NCBI GenBank assembly: GCA_017546785.1
Contig: JAFYRW010000046.1
Coordinates: forward strand, 34,675 to 98,674
Source of the DNA: Bacteroidaceae bacterium
Lineage (GTDB): Bacteria; Bacteroidota; Bacteroidia; Bacteroidales; Bacteroidaceae
Direction of reading: 5' to 3'
Length of the DNA stretch: 64,000 nt
The position numbers were made by a program, and so were the translations under genes. Below, one piece after another: positions 33,925 through 41,789 of the stretch (position 1 is its first letter; every line of letters starts with the position of its first letter). The notes below the pieces were generated by a model. It saw only the letters and a list, made by a program, of their open reading frames with translations. It was not told where the DNA came from and ran no database searches.

Positions 33925-34616
33925 TTGGAGAGCCTATCCCTTATAGCCTGAGTACCGACAATTTGCTATTAGTGCTCTATCTTGCCAATATATTGGGAGT
34001 AGCCTATGTATTCATTGTCAATGGTGCCAACATTGCCGATCGCACAAAGAGCCTCTTTTACTACAGCAATCAGAGCAATCCCTATAACACACGCGCCGGC
34101 ATAAGCCGCTTCTGCAGCTTCATACTCATTTTTCAGATTATTTTCTTTCTCTCGATAATAGCATTCAACTACCTATTGTTGAACAGAGAGGAGACCATTA
34201 ACAGAATATCGCACATATATTTCTTATCGTTCGCAGCGCTATTTACACTCTTTTTATTCGTAAAGAGAATTATGTACGATATTGTAAACAATATTCTGTT
34301 TACAGCAAAGCTCGCAAAGGAGTGGAGAGATTCATATTTCTTTACAATTAAGCTCACCGGATTCCTGCTGTTTCCCCTTGTGACAGCCATAATATTCAAA
34401 GCCAATCTTTCCGAGGGTGTATATTGGACTTATCTTGTGTTTGTAGCTATAATATACCTCTATATGCTCACTGTACGCGCTCTTAACATTATTTTTGTTG
34501 AAAAATTACGCTGGTTCGATATTTTTTTGTACCTTTGCGCAATTGAATTGCTACCTATCGGTATTTTATGCAAAACAATCGCACAAACAATAAGTTTTTT
34601 AACAATAAAATTATAG
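33921..34616 (+). CDS. DUF4271 multi-pass membrane protein
   Basis: A 231-residue protein with about six hydrophobic helices (about 12-35, 72-92, 103-120, 145-165, 172-192 and 200-222). It belongs to a Bacteroidetes-specific family that is commonly encoded next to hemD, as here. No catalytic motif is visible. Function is unknown. ATG overlaps the LOG stop and hemD follows after 4 bases, so all three are one transcript. Confidence 0.85.
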   Translation: MIGEPIPYSLSTDNLLLVLYLANILGVAYVFIVNGANIADRTKSLFYYSNQSNPYNTRAGISRFCSFILIFQIIFFLSIIAFNYLLLNREETINRISHIYFLSFAALFTLFLFVKRIMYDIVNNILFTAKLAKEWRDSYFFTIKLTGFLLFPLVTAIIFKANLSEGVYWTYLVFVAIIYLYMLTVRALNIIFVEKLRWFDIFLYLCAIELLPIGILCKTIAQTISFLTIKL

Positions 34617-34620
34617 GACA

Positions 34621-35367
34621 TTGAAGATAAGTAAGATTTTAGTATCTCAGCCAAAACCTGCAACCGAAAAATCGCCTTATTTTGACATTGAAGAAAAACA
34701 CAAGGTTAAAATCGACTTTCGTTCGTTCATCAAGGTAGAGGGAGTTACTGCCAAGGAATTCAGACAGCAGAAGGTATCAATACCCGAGCATACTGCTATT
34801 GTATTTTTGTCACGCCACGCCATTGACCATTTCTTCACATTATGCAAGGAGCTACGCGTAACAATTCCCGATGATTTAAAATATTTCTGCCTTTCGGAGA
34901 CAATTTCACTCTACATTCAAAAGTATGTACAGTACCGTAAGCGCAAAGTATTTTTCGGAAACGGACACATTCAGGATCTTGAGCCTCTATTTGTAAAGCA
35001 CAAAAACGAGCGCTACTTTATCCCTATGTCAAACGTTCACAACAACGAGCTTCGCAACATCTTCGACTCACACGGAATATTCCACTCTGAGGCAGAGATG
35101 TATCGCACAATAAGCAGCGAGTTTGAGCCCGGATTCATCGACCCCTATGATATGATTATCTTCTTCAGCCCCTATGGTATTGAGTCATTGAAGAAGAATG
35201 CCCCCGATTTTGTACAAGGCGACAAGCTTATCGCTTGCTTCGGAAAGGTAACAGCAGATGCTATTCGCGAGAATGGTCTACGTCTCGACCTTGAAGCGCC
35301 CACAGCGACAGCGCTTTCAATGCCTGCAGCACTCGATGAGTTTCTTACAAAAAACAACAAGAAATAA
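34621..35367 (+). CDS. hemD: Uroporphyrinogen-III synthase (TTG start)
   Basis: A 248-residue protein with the N-terminus MKISKILVSQPKPATEKSPYFDI characteristic of the Bacteroidetes HemD family, and near the end GDKLIACFGKVTADAIRENGLR, the usual HemD motif. It closes hydroxymethylbilane with D-ring inversion in tetrapyrrole synthesis. There is no ATG in frame before residue 130; TTG at 34621, 4 bases after the DUF4271 stop, fits the family start. Other hem genes are not in the window. A hairpin at 35391-35417 follows. Confidence 0.88.
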   Translation: MKISKILVSQPKPATEKSPYFDIEEKHKVKIDFRSFIKVEGVTAKEFRQQKVSIPEHTAIVFLSRHAIDHFFTLCKELRVTIPDDLKYFCLSETISLYIQKYVQYRKRKVFFGNGHIQDLEPLFVKHKNERYFIPMSNVHNNELRNIFDSHGIFHSEAEMYRTISSEFEPGFIDPYDMIIFFSPYGIESLKKNAPDFVQGDKLIACFGKVTADAIRENGLRLDLEAPTATALSMPAALDEFLTKNNKK

Positions 35368-35390
35368 GAACAACAAAGAATAAATGTTGG

Positions 35391-35417
35391 AACAACTCCG
35401 CCACACGCGGAGTTGTT
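35391..35417 (+). terminator. Hairpin between hemD and rnpA
   Basis: Perfect 10-bp stem AACAACTCCG/CGGAGTTGTT, loop CCACACG, then TTAGTTT. Probably a partial terminator. Confidence 0.65.
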
Positions 35418-35431
35418 TAGTTTAAGCAACA

Positions 35432-35830
35432 ATGGAGCAACACCCCAATAAATTCCCACTACGTGAGCACCTCAAGAGCAAGAGTATCATAGAAAAGCTC
35501 TATACTGAGGGAGCATCGGCAACAGCCTTTCCGCTGCGCGCCGTATTCATCACATTGCCCAGAGAGCAACAGTTGCCCACAGCCTCTATTCTTATAAGTG
35601 TCGCAAAGAAACGTTTCCGCCACGCAGTGGACCGCAACCTTATAAAGCGACGCATACGAGAGGCCTATCGCCTAAACAAAGCCCCATTCATAAAAGAGAT
35701 TGAGACTGACGGAAAGAAAATCGCCATTGCCATACTATACATTGACAACAAGCCCGGCAGCACCGATTATCTTAAGCATAAAATGCAAAAGCTGTTGAAC
35801 AACATTCTGGAAAAGGTGCAGAAAGTATGA
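35432..35830 (+). CDS. rnpA: Ribonuclease P protein component
   Basis: A 132-residue basic protein with the family motif [22 protein letters not shown] near residues 60-80. It supports the catalytic RNase P RNA in tRNA 5' maturation. The yidD gene overlaps by 4 bases, the common bacterial rnpA-yidD arrangement; rpmH is not adjacent. Confidence 0.96.
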   Translation: MEQHPNKFPLREHLKSKSIIEKLYTEGASATAFPLRAVFITLPREQQLPTASILISVAKKRFRHAVDRNLIKRRIREAYRLNKAPFIKEIETDGKKIAIAILYIDNKPGSTDYLKHKMQKLLNNILEKVQKV

Positions 35831-36048
35831 AAAAGCTGATAATAAAAATACTTATCTTACCTATACGTTTCTATCAATTATATATTTCGCCACTCACCCC
35901 TCCAGCGTGCCGATACACCCCTACCTGTTCACAATATGCAATAGAAGCGCTGCGTAAGCACGGCCCAATAAAAGGGTTATACCTTGCCATACGCCGCATA
36001 TTGCGTTGCCACCCTTGGGGAGGCTCGGGATACGACCCTGTACCTTAG
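35827..36048 (+). CDS. yidD: Membrane protein insertion efficiency factor YidD
   Basis: A 73-residue protein: [32 protein letters not shown] and the C-terminal [18 protein letters not shown], which are the defining YidD blocks with three conserved Cys. It is thought to sit at the inner face of the membrane and help YidC. Its ATG overlaps the rnpA TGA. Confidence 0.96.
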   Translation: MKKLIIKILILPIRFYQLYISPLTPPACRYTPTCSQYAIEALRKHGPIKGLYLAIRRILRCHPWGGSGYDPVP

Positions 36049-36051
36049 AAT

Positions 36052-36672
36052 ATGCAGCTGATAGATATACACACGCACACCATCCGAGGCAAAGCATCGG
36101 TATTCAACAACACAACCGACAGCGACACTGCTACTATCTGTTCCATAGGCATACACCCGTGGGAGATTGACAGCCATTGGCAAGAGCGCATTGTAAAAAT
36201 AGAAAAGAGAGCTGCCGACACGAACGTTGTTGCAATAGGAGAGTGTGGATTCGACCTTTTAAAAGGAACAGCTACCGCCGACACACAAAGAGCCGTTTTT
36301 GAGGCACACGTAAGAATTTCAGAGAGCAACGGTAAGCCTCTTATAATACATCTTGTAAAAGGTGCCGAGCAGTTGCTTAAAGCAGCAAAAGAGATTCCGC
36401 ACATACAAGCTTGGATAATCCACGGCTTCCGAGGAAAAGAGGAACAGGCTGCACAGCTGCTGCGCGCAGGTTTTTATTTGTCGTTCGGCGAAAAGTTCAA
36501 TAGCAACACAGTAAAATCGGTACCATTGGAGCGCATTTTCATAGAGAGCGACGAAAGCAACAGACCAATAGCCTCTATCTACGAAAATATTGCACAGGCA
36601 AAAGGCATAAGCATAAATGAGTTGGCAACGGCAATAAAAGAGAATGCCACACGCTGCAATATAAATTTATGA
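36052..36672 (+). CDS. TatD-like metal-dependent hydrolase (short form)
   Basis: A 206-residue TIM-barrel amidohydrolase, about 50 residues shorter than E. coli TatD. Metal-binding motifs are retained: DIHTHT (His7, His9), GIHPWE, IGECGFD (catalytic Glu), PLIIHLVKG, WIIHGF and IESDES. Relatives act as 3'-5' exonucleases or deacylases. It starts 3 bases after yidD and finishes the rnpA operon. Confidence 0.88.
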   Translation: MQLIDIHTHTIRGKASVFNNTTDSDTATICSIGIHPWEIDSHWQERIVKIEKRAADTNVVAIGECGFDLLKGTATADTQRAVFEAHVRISESNGKPLIIHLVKGAEQLLKAAKEIPHIQAWIIHGFRGKEEQAAQLLRAGFYLSFGEKFNSNTVKSVPLERIFIESDESNRPIASIYENIAQAKGISINELATAIKENATRCNINL

Positions 36673-36765
36673 ACCTTTAAGGTTAAATATTAAGGCCACA
36701 CAAAGACCACTCTGCAAAAAAAGAGAGACAAGAAAAGGGGAAACAGCACTATTCAACACAATTAC

Positions 36766-36797
36766 ATTGATTATTCCACCCTTTTTTCGTAAGTTTG
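36766..36797 (+). promoter_or_regulatory. Promoter of the FdtA/acetyltransferase/DegT cassette
   Basis: ATTG at 36766-36769, a 20-base spacer, and TAAGTTTG at 36790-36797, a very good Bacteroidetes promoter placed 20 bases before the ATG. Confidence 0.7.
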
Positions 36798-36817
36798 TAA
36801 AATAATAAGAGTAAAGA

Positions 36818-37213
36818 ATGGAAAAACTCAAGACATACACCGACGAACGTGGCAGCCTCACCCTTGTAGAGGAGGGTAAAGAGATTCCCTTCGGCATACA
36901 ACGCGCCTTTTGGATTTACGACGTACCCGAGGGAGCCGAGCGCGGATGGCACGCCAACAGCGTCTGCTACGAATATCTTATAGCCGTAGCTGGCTGTGTC
37001 GATGTTACACTTGAGGATTGCAATGGAAGAGAGAGCTACCGACTCGACGCGAAGAACAAAGGATTGCTGGTACCTCCTAATACGTGGGCCGAATTCAGTA
37101 ATTTCTCATCCGACGCAGTGTTGCTTGCACTCGCATCGCACAGCTATAATCCCGACACCTACATAAATTCTTACGACGACTTTCTAACGCATATAAACAA
37201 AAAGCAGGAATGA
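36818..37213 (+). CDS. FdtA/QdtA family sugar 3,4-ketoisomerase (cupin)
   Basis: A 131-residue single cupin domain: FGIQRAFWIYDVPEGAERGWHAN (the family has RGxHAH), YEYLIAVAGCVDVTLED, LLVPPNTWAEFSNFSSDAVLL. FdtA and QdtA convert dTDP-4-keto-6-deoxyglucose to the 3-keto isomer. The second His in HAH is Asn here (HAN), which may alter activity. The product would be the substrate for the DegT aminotransferase encoded third in this operon. TGA overlaps the next ATG. Confidence 0.88.
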   Translation: MEKLKTYTDERGSLTLVEEGKEIPFGIQRAFWIYDVPEGAERGWHANSVCYEYLIAVAGCVDVTLEDCNGRESYRLDAKNKGLLVPPNTWAEFSNFSSDAVLLALASHSYNPDTYINSYDDFLTHINKKQE

Positions 37214-38184
37214 CAACCGACAAAAAGTTGAATATTGTCCGTTACACAAAAGAGTACAAGAACCAATGGGACTCTTTTGTTGCAAACAGCCGCAACGGCA
37301 CATTTCTGCTTATGCGAGATTATATGGAGTATCACAGGGAAAGGTTCAACGACCATTCACTGCTCTTTTTCTACGGAAAGAAGATTATAGCCCTGCTACC
37401 CGCCCACATTACCGACGACGCACTATGCTCACACTGCGGGCTCACATACGGCGGGCTTATTCTATCGGAGAGCGCAACCGCTGCATTACTTCTGGAGCTA
37501 TTCAAACAGCTTTTGGCATATATAAAAGAGCAGCTAAAAGTAACAAGATTACTCTACCGCCCCACTCCGCACATATATCATAAATACCCCTGCGAAGAGG
37601 ACCTTTATGCTCTATTCCGCAACAACGCCACACTGACAGAAAGAAAAATATCGTCGGCAATATTGCTGCGCGAACCGCTGCCTCTGAGCCAGCTTCGCAG
37701 ACGCAAAAAAAACCTTGCGCAAGCATCGGGAATAACCGTTGCCGAGGAGAAAAGCCTCGACACCTTTTGGCAGATTCTCAGCGACAATCTACGCGAGAGA
37801 CACAACACAAAGCCCGTTCACACTATCGAGGAAATAAAATATCTGCAGAACCTCTTCCCCGACAATATAAAACTGTTTACTGCAACAGACAAGAACGACA
37901 CAACCGTCGGTGGCGCACTATTATACATTACCCACCGTGTAGCACACGTACAATATATCGCATCGACAGCCGAGGGCCGCGAGTGCGGAGCGCTCGATGC
38001 ACTTTTCAACACACTGATACACGACACATTCGCCCACAAAGAGTATTTCGATTTTGGCGTATCAGTAGAGCAAGGAGGACATTTCCTCAACAACGGCCTG
38101 ATATTCCAGAAAGAGGGATTAGGCGGACGAGGCATCTGCTACGACACCTATTCTGTTGAACTAAAGAGAGACTCCAATGATTAA
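37210..38184 (+). CDS. GNAT/FemAB-like acyltransferase
   Basis: A 324-residue protein with two GNAT-type halves, as in FemAB and related proteins: N-terminal half around [15 protein letters not shown] and C-terminal half around [37 protein letters not shown] and [26 protein letters not shown]. It sits between an FdtA-type isomerase and a DegT aminotransferase and overlaps both, so N-acylation of the amino sugar is the natural inference. It replaces the hexapeptide-repeat FdtC acetyltransferase of the classical pathway. Acyl donor is unknown. Confidence 0.8.
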   Translation: MTTDKKLNIVRYTKEYKNQWDSFVANSRNGTFLLMRDYMEYHRERFNDHSLLFFYGKKIIALLPAHITDDALCSHCGLTYGGLILSESATAALLLELFKQLLAYIKEQLKVTRLLYRPTPHIYHKYPCEEDLYALFRNNATLTERKISSAILLREPLPLSQLRRRKKNLAQASGITVAEEKSLDTFWQILSDNLRERHNTKPVHTIEEIKYLQNLFPDNIKLFTATDKNDTTVGGALLYITHRVAHVQYIASTAEGRECGALDALFNTLIHDTFAHKEYFDFGVSVEQGGHFLNNGLIFQKEGLGGRGICYDTYSVELKRDSND

Positions 38185-39280
38185 ATATTTCAACCTTAAA
38201 GGTATTAACGATTCGTTCGAACCGCAACTATCAGAGGCGGTACAGCGCGTCATTGCATCGGGAATCTACATTTTAGGTCCCGAGGTAGAAAAATTTGAAA
38301 AAGAGTTTGCACACTACTGCGGCTGTAGCAATTGCATAGGAGTAGGCAATGGGCTAGACGCTCTGACACTTATACTGCGCGCCTATCGCAAAATGGGAAT
38401 TATGCAAAAGGGCGACGAGGTTATTGTACCCGCAAACACTTATATAGCATCGATATTATCAATTGTCGCAGCAGGACTAAAGCCCGTACTATGCGAACCA
38501 CAATGGGAGAGCTGCAATATAGACCCAGACAGAATAGAATCCCTGATTACCGACAGAACAAAGGCCATAATGCCCGTACACCTTTACGGTCGTGTTGCCG
38601 ATATTACAGAAATTGGGAGCATAGCAAAAAGATACGGACTAAAGATAATTGAGGATTGTGCGCAGGCACACGGAGCAATATACAACGGCAAACGCGTAGG
38701 CTCATTGGGCGACGCCGGAGCATTCAGCTTTTACCCTGCAAAGAATTTAGGAGCATTGGGCGACGGCGGTGCGGTAACGACAAACGACGACACACTCGCC
38801 GACACTGTACGCACATTGGCAAACTATGGTTCAAAGAAGAAATATGAGAATCTATTCAAAGGAGTAAACAGCCGTCTCGACGAGCTACAGGCAGCAGTGC
38901 TATCGGTAAAGCTCGCACGTTTGGACAAAGACAATGAGCGTCGCCGCGAGATTGCAATGCGTTATATTTCGGGCATCAGCAACAAGCTTGTAGTAACCCC
39001 GCGCGTAGACAATATAAAACAGCACGTATTCCACATATTCCCCATATTCGTACAAGAGCGTGAGAAGCTGCAACAGTATCTTATAGAGCAAGGAGTAGAA
39101 ACACTAATACACTACCCTATAGCCCCGCACAAGCAGCAGGCAATGCCCGAATATGCACACCTTTCGCTACCAATAACAGAGCGCATACACCGCGAAGAAT
39201 TAAGCCTGCCACTCGCACCCAATATGAGCGAGAAAGAGATTACGACAGTAATAGAGGCTGTAAATTCATTTAAAGGATAG
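38177..39280 (+). CDS. DegT/DnrJ/EryC1/StrS family sugar aminotransferase (FdtB-like)
   Basis: A 367-residue PLP enzyme. [17 protein letters not shown] binds the cofactor phosphate, EDCAQAHGA holds the PLP ring, and [16 protein letters not shown] contains the Schiff-base Lys. It transfers an amino group to a nucleotide keto sugar. Next to an FdtA isomerase it most likely makes a dTDP-3-amino-3,6-dideoxyhexose. It starts 8 bases before the end of the acyltransferase gene. No rmlA/rmlB lie in the window. Confidence 0.93.
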   Translation: MIKYFNLKGINDSFEPQLSEAVQRVIASGIYILGPEVEKFEKEFAHYCGCSNCIGVGNGLDALTLILRAYRKMGIMQKGDEVIVPANTYIASILSIVAAGLKPVLCEPQWESCNIDPDRIESLITDRTKAIMPVHLYGRVADITEIGSIAKRYGLKIIEDCAQAHGAIYNGKRVGSLGDAGAFSFYPAKNLGALGDGGAVTTNDDTLADTVRTLANYGSKKKYENLFKGVNSRLDELQAAVLSVKLARLDKDNERRREIAMRYISGISNKLVVTPRVDNIKQHVFHIFPIFVQEREKLQQYLIEQGVETLIHYPIAPHKQQAMPEYAHLSLPITERIHREELSLPLAPNMSEKEITTVIEAVNSFKG

Positions 39281-39348
39281 GACACACAAAAGAGAAGCAG
39301 AGCATTGCTGCAACGGCAAGAGCGCAGGCTTAAAATTGCCAACAAAAA

Positions 39349-39380
39349 TTTGGTATTTTCAGCAAAGCTGTGTATCTTTG
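39349..39380 (+). promoter_or_regulatory. Promoter of tRNA-Gln
   Basis: TTTG at 39349-39352, 20-base spacer, TATCTTTG at 39373-39380; both boxes match the Bacteroidetes consensus exactly. Confidence 0.8.
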
Positions 39381-39428
39381 CAACGCTTTACACAAAAGCA
39401 ACGTTGTCAAAAGCAACAATTTAAGGAT

Positions 39429-39499
39429 TGTCCTATGGTGTAATGGTAGCACAACAGGTTTTGGTTCTGTTTGTTCTGGTTCGAATCCGGATAGGACAA
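39429..39499 (+). tRNA. tRNA-Gln (anticodon TTG)
   Basis: Complete cloverleaf: acceptor TGTCCTA/TAGGACA, anticodon stem ACAGG/TCTGT with loop TTTTGGT (anticodon TTG), T stem TCTGG/CCGGA with loop TTCGAAT. Discriminator A; CCA not encoded. The terminator begins inside the last two bases. Confidence 0.95.
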
Positions 39500-39538
39500 C
39501 ACAATAGAGGTCGAGTAATACTCGACCTCTATTGTGTT
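39498..39538 (+). terminator. Terminator fused to the tRNA-Gln 3' end
   Basis: Perfect 18-bp stem from AACACAATAGAGGTCGAG to its complement with loop TAATA; the 5' arm includes the last two tRNA bases. Confidence 0.85.
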
Positions 39539-39581
39539 ATATGCCTTCTACAATCATTCAAGCAGGGAAAGAAGACTTTTC

Positions 39582-39625
39582 GGACATTTTGTCCTACAAC
39601 AAGCACCCCGCAAGACAAAATGTCT
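39582..39625 (+). promoter_or_regulatory. Pair of phased palindromes upstream of hsp20
   Basis: Two 13-bp palindromes, GGACA-TTT-TGTCC (39582-39594) and AGACA-AAA-TGTCT (39613-39625), share the plan RGACA-N3-TGTCY. Their centres are 31 bp apart, three helical turns, so a dimeric regulator could bind both on one DNA face. Confidence 0.6.
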
Positions 39626-39650
39626 CACAAAAAAACACAAGAACAGTGTG

Positions 39651-39666
39651 TGGCAAGCCTCTTGTA
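39651..39666 (+). promoter_or_regulatory. Possible sigma-54 promoter of hsp20
   Basis: TGGCAAGCCTCTTGTA resembles the -24/-12 consensus TGGCAyr-N4-TTGCA with correct spacing; the -12 GC is GT, so the match is imperfect. It would give a leader of about 55 nt. No TAnnTTTG box was seen in this region. Confidence 0.4.
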
Positions 39667-39732
39667 TTTTATTGTTCGAAGCCACAAGGCTATAGAATGA
39701 TAATAACAAATTAAAAATAGGAGGAAACAATT

Positions 39733-40146
39733 ATGCTTACAACTAACAGACAACAGAATTTTATCCCTACAATGTTCAACGAGTTCTTCAACTATTCAAA
39801 CAACGCACAAGGACCAATGATAAACATTGCCGACAGCAAGGAGTGTGTAGAATTGGAAGTTTGCGTACCGGGATTATCAAAAGAGCAGCTATCGCTCACC
39901 CTCGACGAGAGGAACAATCTTGTCGTAGAATTCAAAGAGGAAAAGCAGGAGCAGTCAAAAGAGGAACGTACATATATACGCCGTCAATTCTCAAAGAGAC
40001 CATTCAAGCAGACATTCATTCTCTCCGATACAATAAACAGAGAGAAAATCACTGCTAAGGTAGAGAATGGCATACTGCTCGTCACTCTGCCGAAAATAAC
40101 GAAAGAGGAGATGATAAAAAACACAAAGACAATTGCAATAAACTAA
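39733..40146 (+). CDS. Hsp20/alpha-crystallin small heat shock protein
   Basis: A 137-residue chaperone. The alpha-crystallin domain spans about 35-130 (PMINIADSKECVELEVCVPGLSKEQLSLTLDERNNLVVE to VENGILLVTLPKI), with C-terminal IAIN in place of the I-x-I anchor. It holds unfolded proteins in an ATP-independent way. The Shine-Dalgarno sequence AGGAGG, 8 bases before the ATG, is unusually strong for this lineage and suggests high expression. A possible sigma-54 promoter and two palindromes lie upstream. Confidence 0.95.
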   Translation: MLTTNRQQNFIPTMFNEFFNYSNNAQGPMINIADSKECVELEVCVPGLSKEQLSLTLDERNNLVVEFKEEKQEQSKEERTYIRRQFSKRPFKQTFILSDTINREKITAKVENGILLVTLPKITKEEMIKNTKTIAIN

Positions 40147-40151
40147 AAAAG

Positions 40152-40182
40152 AAAGAGTCAAGGAGACATTCCTTGACTCTTT
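40152..40182. terminator. Bidirectional terminator between hsp20 and YtxH-like gene
   Basis: Stem AAAGAGTCAAGGA / TCCTTGACTCTTT with A-rich and T-rich flanks, between convergent genes. Confidence 0.85.
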
Positions 40183-40186
40183 TACT

Positions 40187-40456
40187 TTAACTCTTAAGCT
40201 CTCGAGCAATATTATGGGCCTTGTCCCTCGCCTCCTCGGCACGTTCGGCAAATTTATCGGCAGCCTTAACACCAGCATCGACAACCTTCTCAGCCATATG
40301 TCCCATACACTCACCCGAATGGCTGTACAGACATTTAAGCCTCTCCATAAGCTCCTCTTTAATCTGTTTTGTCCTCTCGCTGCGGGCACAATGATAAATA
40401 ACCGCTCCAACAACAAAGCCGGCAGCCATTCCTATCCAAAAGCGACCATTTTCCAT
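40187..40456 (-). CDS. YtxH-like small membrane-anchored protein
   Basis: An 89-residue protein: MENGRFWIGMAAGFVVGAVIYHCARS is one transmembrane helix with glycine-rich face, followed by a soluble, charged helix (DAGVKAADKFAERAEEARDKAHNI) of the YtxH/apolipophorin-like kind. Related proteins are often stress-induced, which agrees with a neighbouring hsp20, but the two genes converge and do not share a promoter. Function is unknown. Confidence 0.75.
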   Translation of the reverse strand: MENGRFWIGMAAGFVVGAVIYHCARSERTKQIKEELMERLKCLYSHSGECMGHMAEKVVDAGVKAADKFAERAEEARDKAHNIARELKS

Positions 40457-40567
40457 ATAGATAAATTTTAGTTGTTAATAACACCCAACAAAGGGCCGTT
40501 CACTCTCTCAACTAAAAAACAGCCGCAACAGGTATTGGTTCGGCAGAAGCGTTTAATAAAAGTCAAA

Positions 40568-40603
40568 AAATGTTCGAGCAACCACAAAGGCACTCGAACA
40601 TTT
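40568..40603 (-). terminator. Terminator of the porin/permease operon
   Basis: Stem AAATGTTCGAG/CTCGAACATTT with a 14-base loop; on the minus strand it is followed by a T run. Confidence 0.8.
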
Positions 40604-40628
40604 ATATTTACAATATTGCTGTTCCTAA

Positions 40629-41762
40629 TCAGAATATTGAATAGAGCGCAAAGCACCAATGAGCAACAAGAGCCGCAACAATACCTCCGATGGTGTGGGC
40701 CAATATTGCTTTTGATGTAAGATCGCGGAAGCCAATAGTATCGAGCATCGCCGTATGAGTACTCAGATAGCCGCTCCAGCACATACCAATAGCAGTAAAC
40801 ACAGCAATAGCATTTCCGTCAATCCAGCCCTCCTGTATAAAGTTAGGGATAAGGCTCAGAGCCGCCCCAACCGCACCAAGCGCTGTGATGGGGAAGGCAA
40901 TAAGATGAGGGTCGTTAAAGCCGAACAGCCAACGGAACAAAAAGTCGAGTTTAGCACCAAGATAGGGCAAGAGCTCCACTCCCTCGTAAGCAGCACCGGT
41001 AAACGTTCCACCATCGGCAGGACCAAAGGTTAGCATCATCACCAGAGTCGATATTATGAGCACTCCGGGAATAATGGCTAGACCAACATCTACTCCGGTA
41101 CGTCCACCGTCGAGCAGGGAGTCGAGTATACGCTGGAAGAGAGGCTTCTTCTCCTCGGCCTCCTCAAGAATCTCAGCCTCGTACGCCGAACAGGCATCCT
41201 CGACCTTATATTTAGGATAGGCCTTTACAACCAATCTCTGCATAAGGCGTGTCGATACTATACAGCCGCATACAGCACCAAAGAATCCAATCAAAGGAGC
41301 AGCGTAGAAGCCCTTACCCACCATATATACAATAACCAGAAGACCCATACCAAATGCGGTACCGAAATTGGTCAAAGAGATATACTGGTACTTTTTGAAA
41401 TATGCGCTGAAGCGCTTGTCCTGTGCCAATGATATAATCGCAGGGTTATCCGACAAGAATGTCAATACAGCGCCCAATGATGCCACTCCCGGCAAATTAA
41501 AAAGAGGCTTCATCAACGGACGCAAAATTGTCTCCAATAAATCCACCACACCAAATTCTACAAAAATACGGCCGATAGCACCTGTTATCACGCATATAGC
41601 CATAAGATAAAGGACTGTATTCAGCAACAGGTCGTGTGCGGTATTCATTATGGTATTCAGCATATTGGGAACACCCATCTGAACTCCTAAATACGCAAAC
41701 AATGCAAATACGATTGTCAGACAAATTACGCCCGGAAAAATCTTGCTACGGTAAATTTTCAT
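40629..41762 (-). CDS. Inner membrane protein with nucleoside-recognition (Gate) domains, CD0519/CD1768 family
   Basis: A 377-residue protein with about ten membrane helices. Two Gate-type blocks are visible: FGVVDLLETILRPLMKPLFNLPGVASLGAVLTFLSDNPAIISLA and the C-terminal half GYLSTHTAMLDTIGFRDLTSKAILAHTIGGI. Relatives include SpmA/FeoB-type transport modules, so a small-solute permease is likely, but no substrate is known. It starts 27 bases after a porin gene, and the two probably form an operon. Confidence 0.8.
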   Translation of the reverse strand: MKIYRSKIFPGVICLTIVFALFAYLGVQMGVPNMLNTIMNTAHDLLLNTVLYLMAICVITGAIGRIFVEFGVVDLLETILRPLMKPLFNLPGVASLGAVLTFLSDNPAIISLAQDKRFSAYFKKYQYISLTNFGTAFGMGLLVIVYMVGKGFYAAPLIGFFGAVCGCIVSTRLMQRLVVKAYPKYKVEDACSAYEAEILEEAEEKKPLFQRILDSLLDGGRTGVDVGLAIIPGVLIISTLVMMLTFGPADGGTFTGAAYEGVELLPYLGAKLDFLFRWLFGFNDPHLIAFPITALGAVGAALSLIPNFIQEGWIDGNAIAVFTAIGMCWSGYLSTHTAMLDTIGFRDLTSKAILAHTIGGIVAALVAHWCFALYSIF

Positions 41763-41789
41763 ATTATGTAATCTTTAAAGACAGGACAT

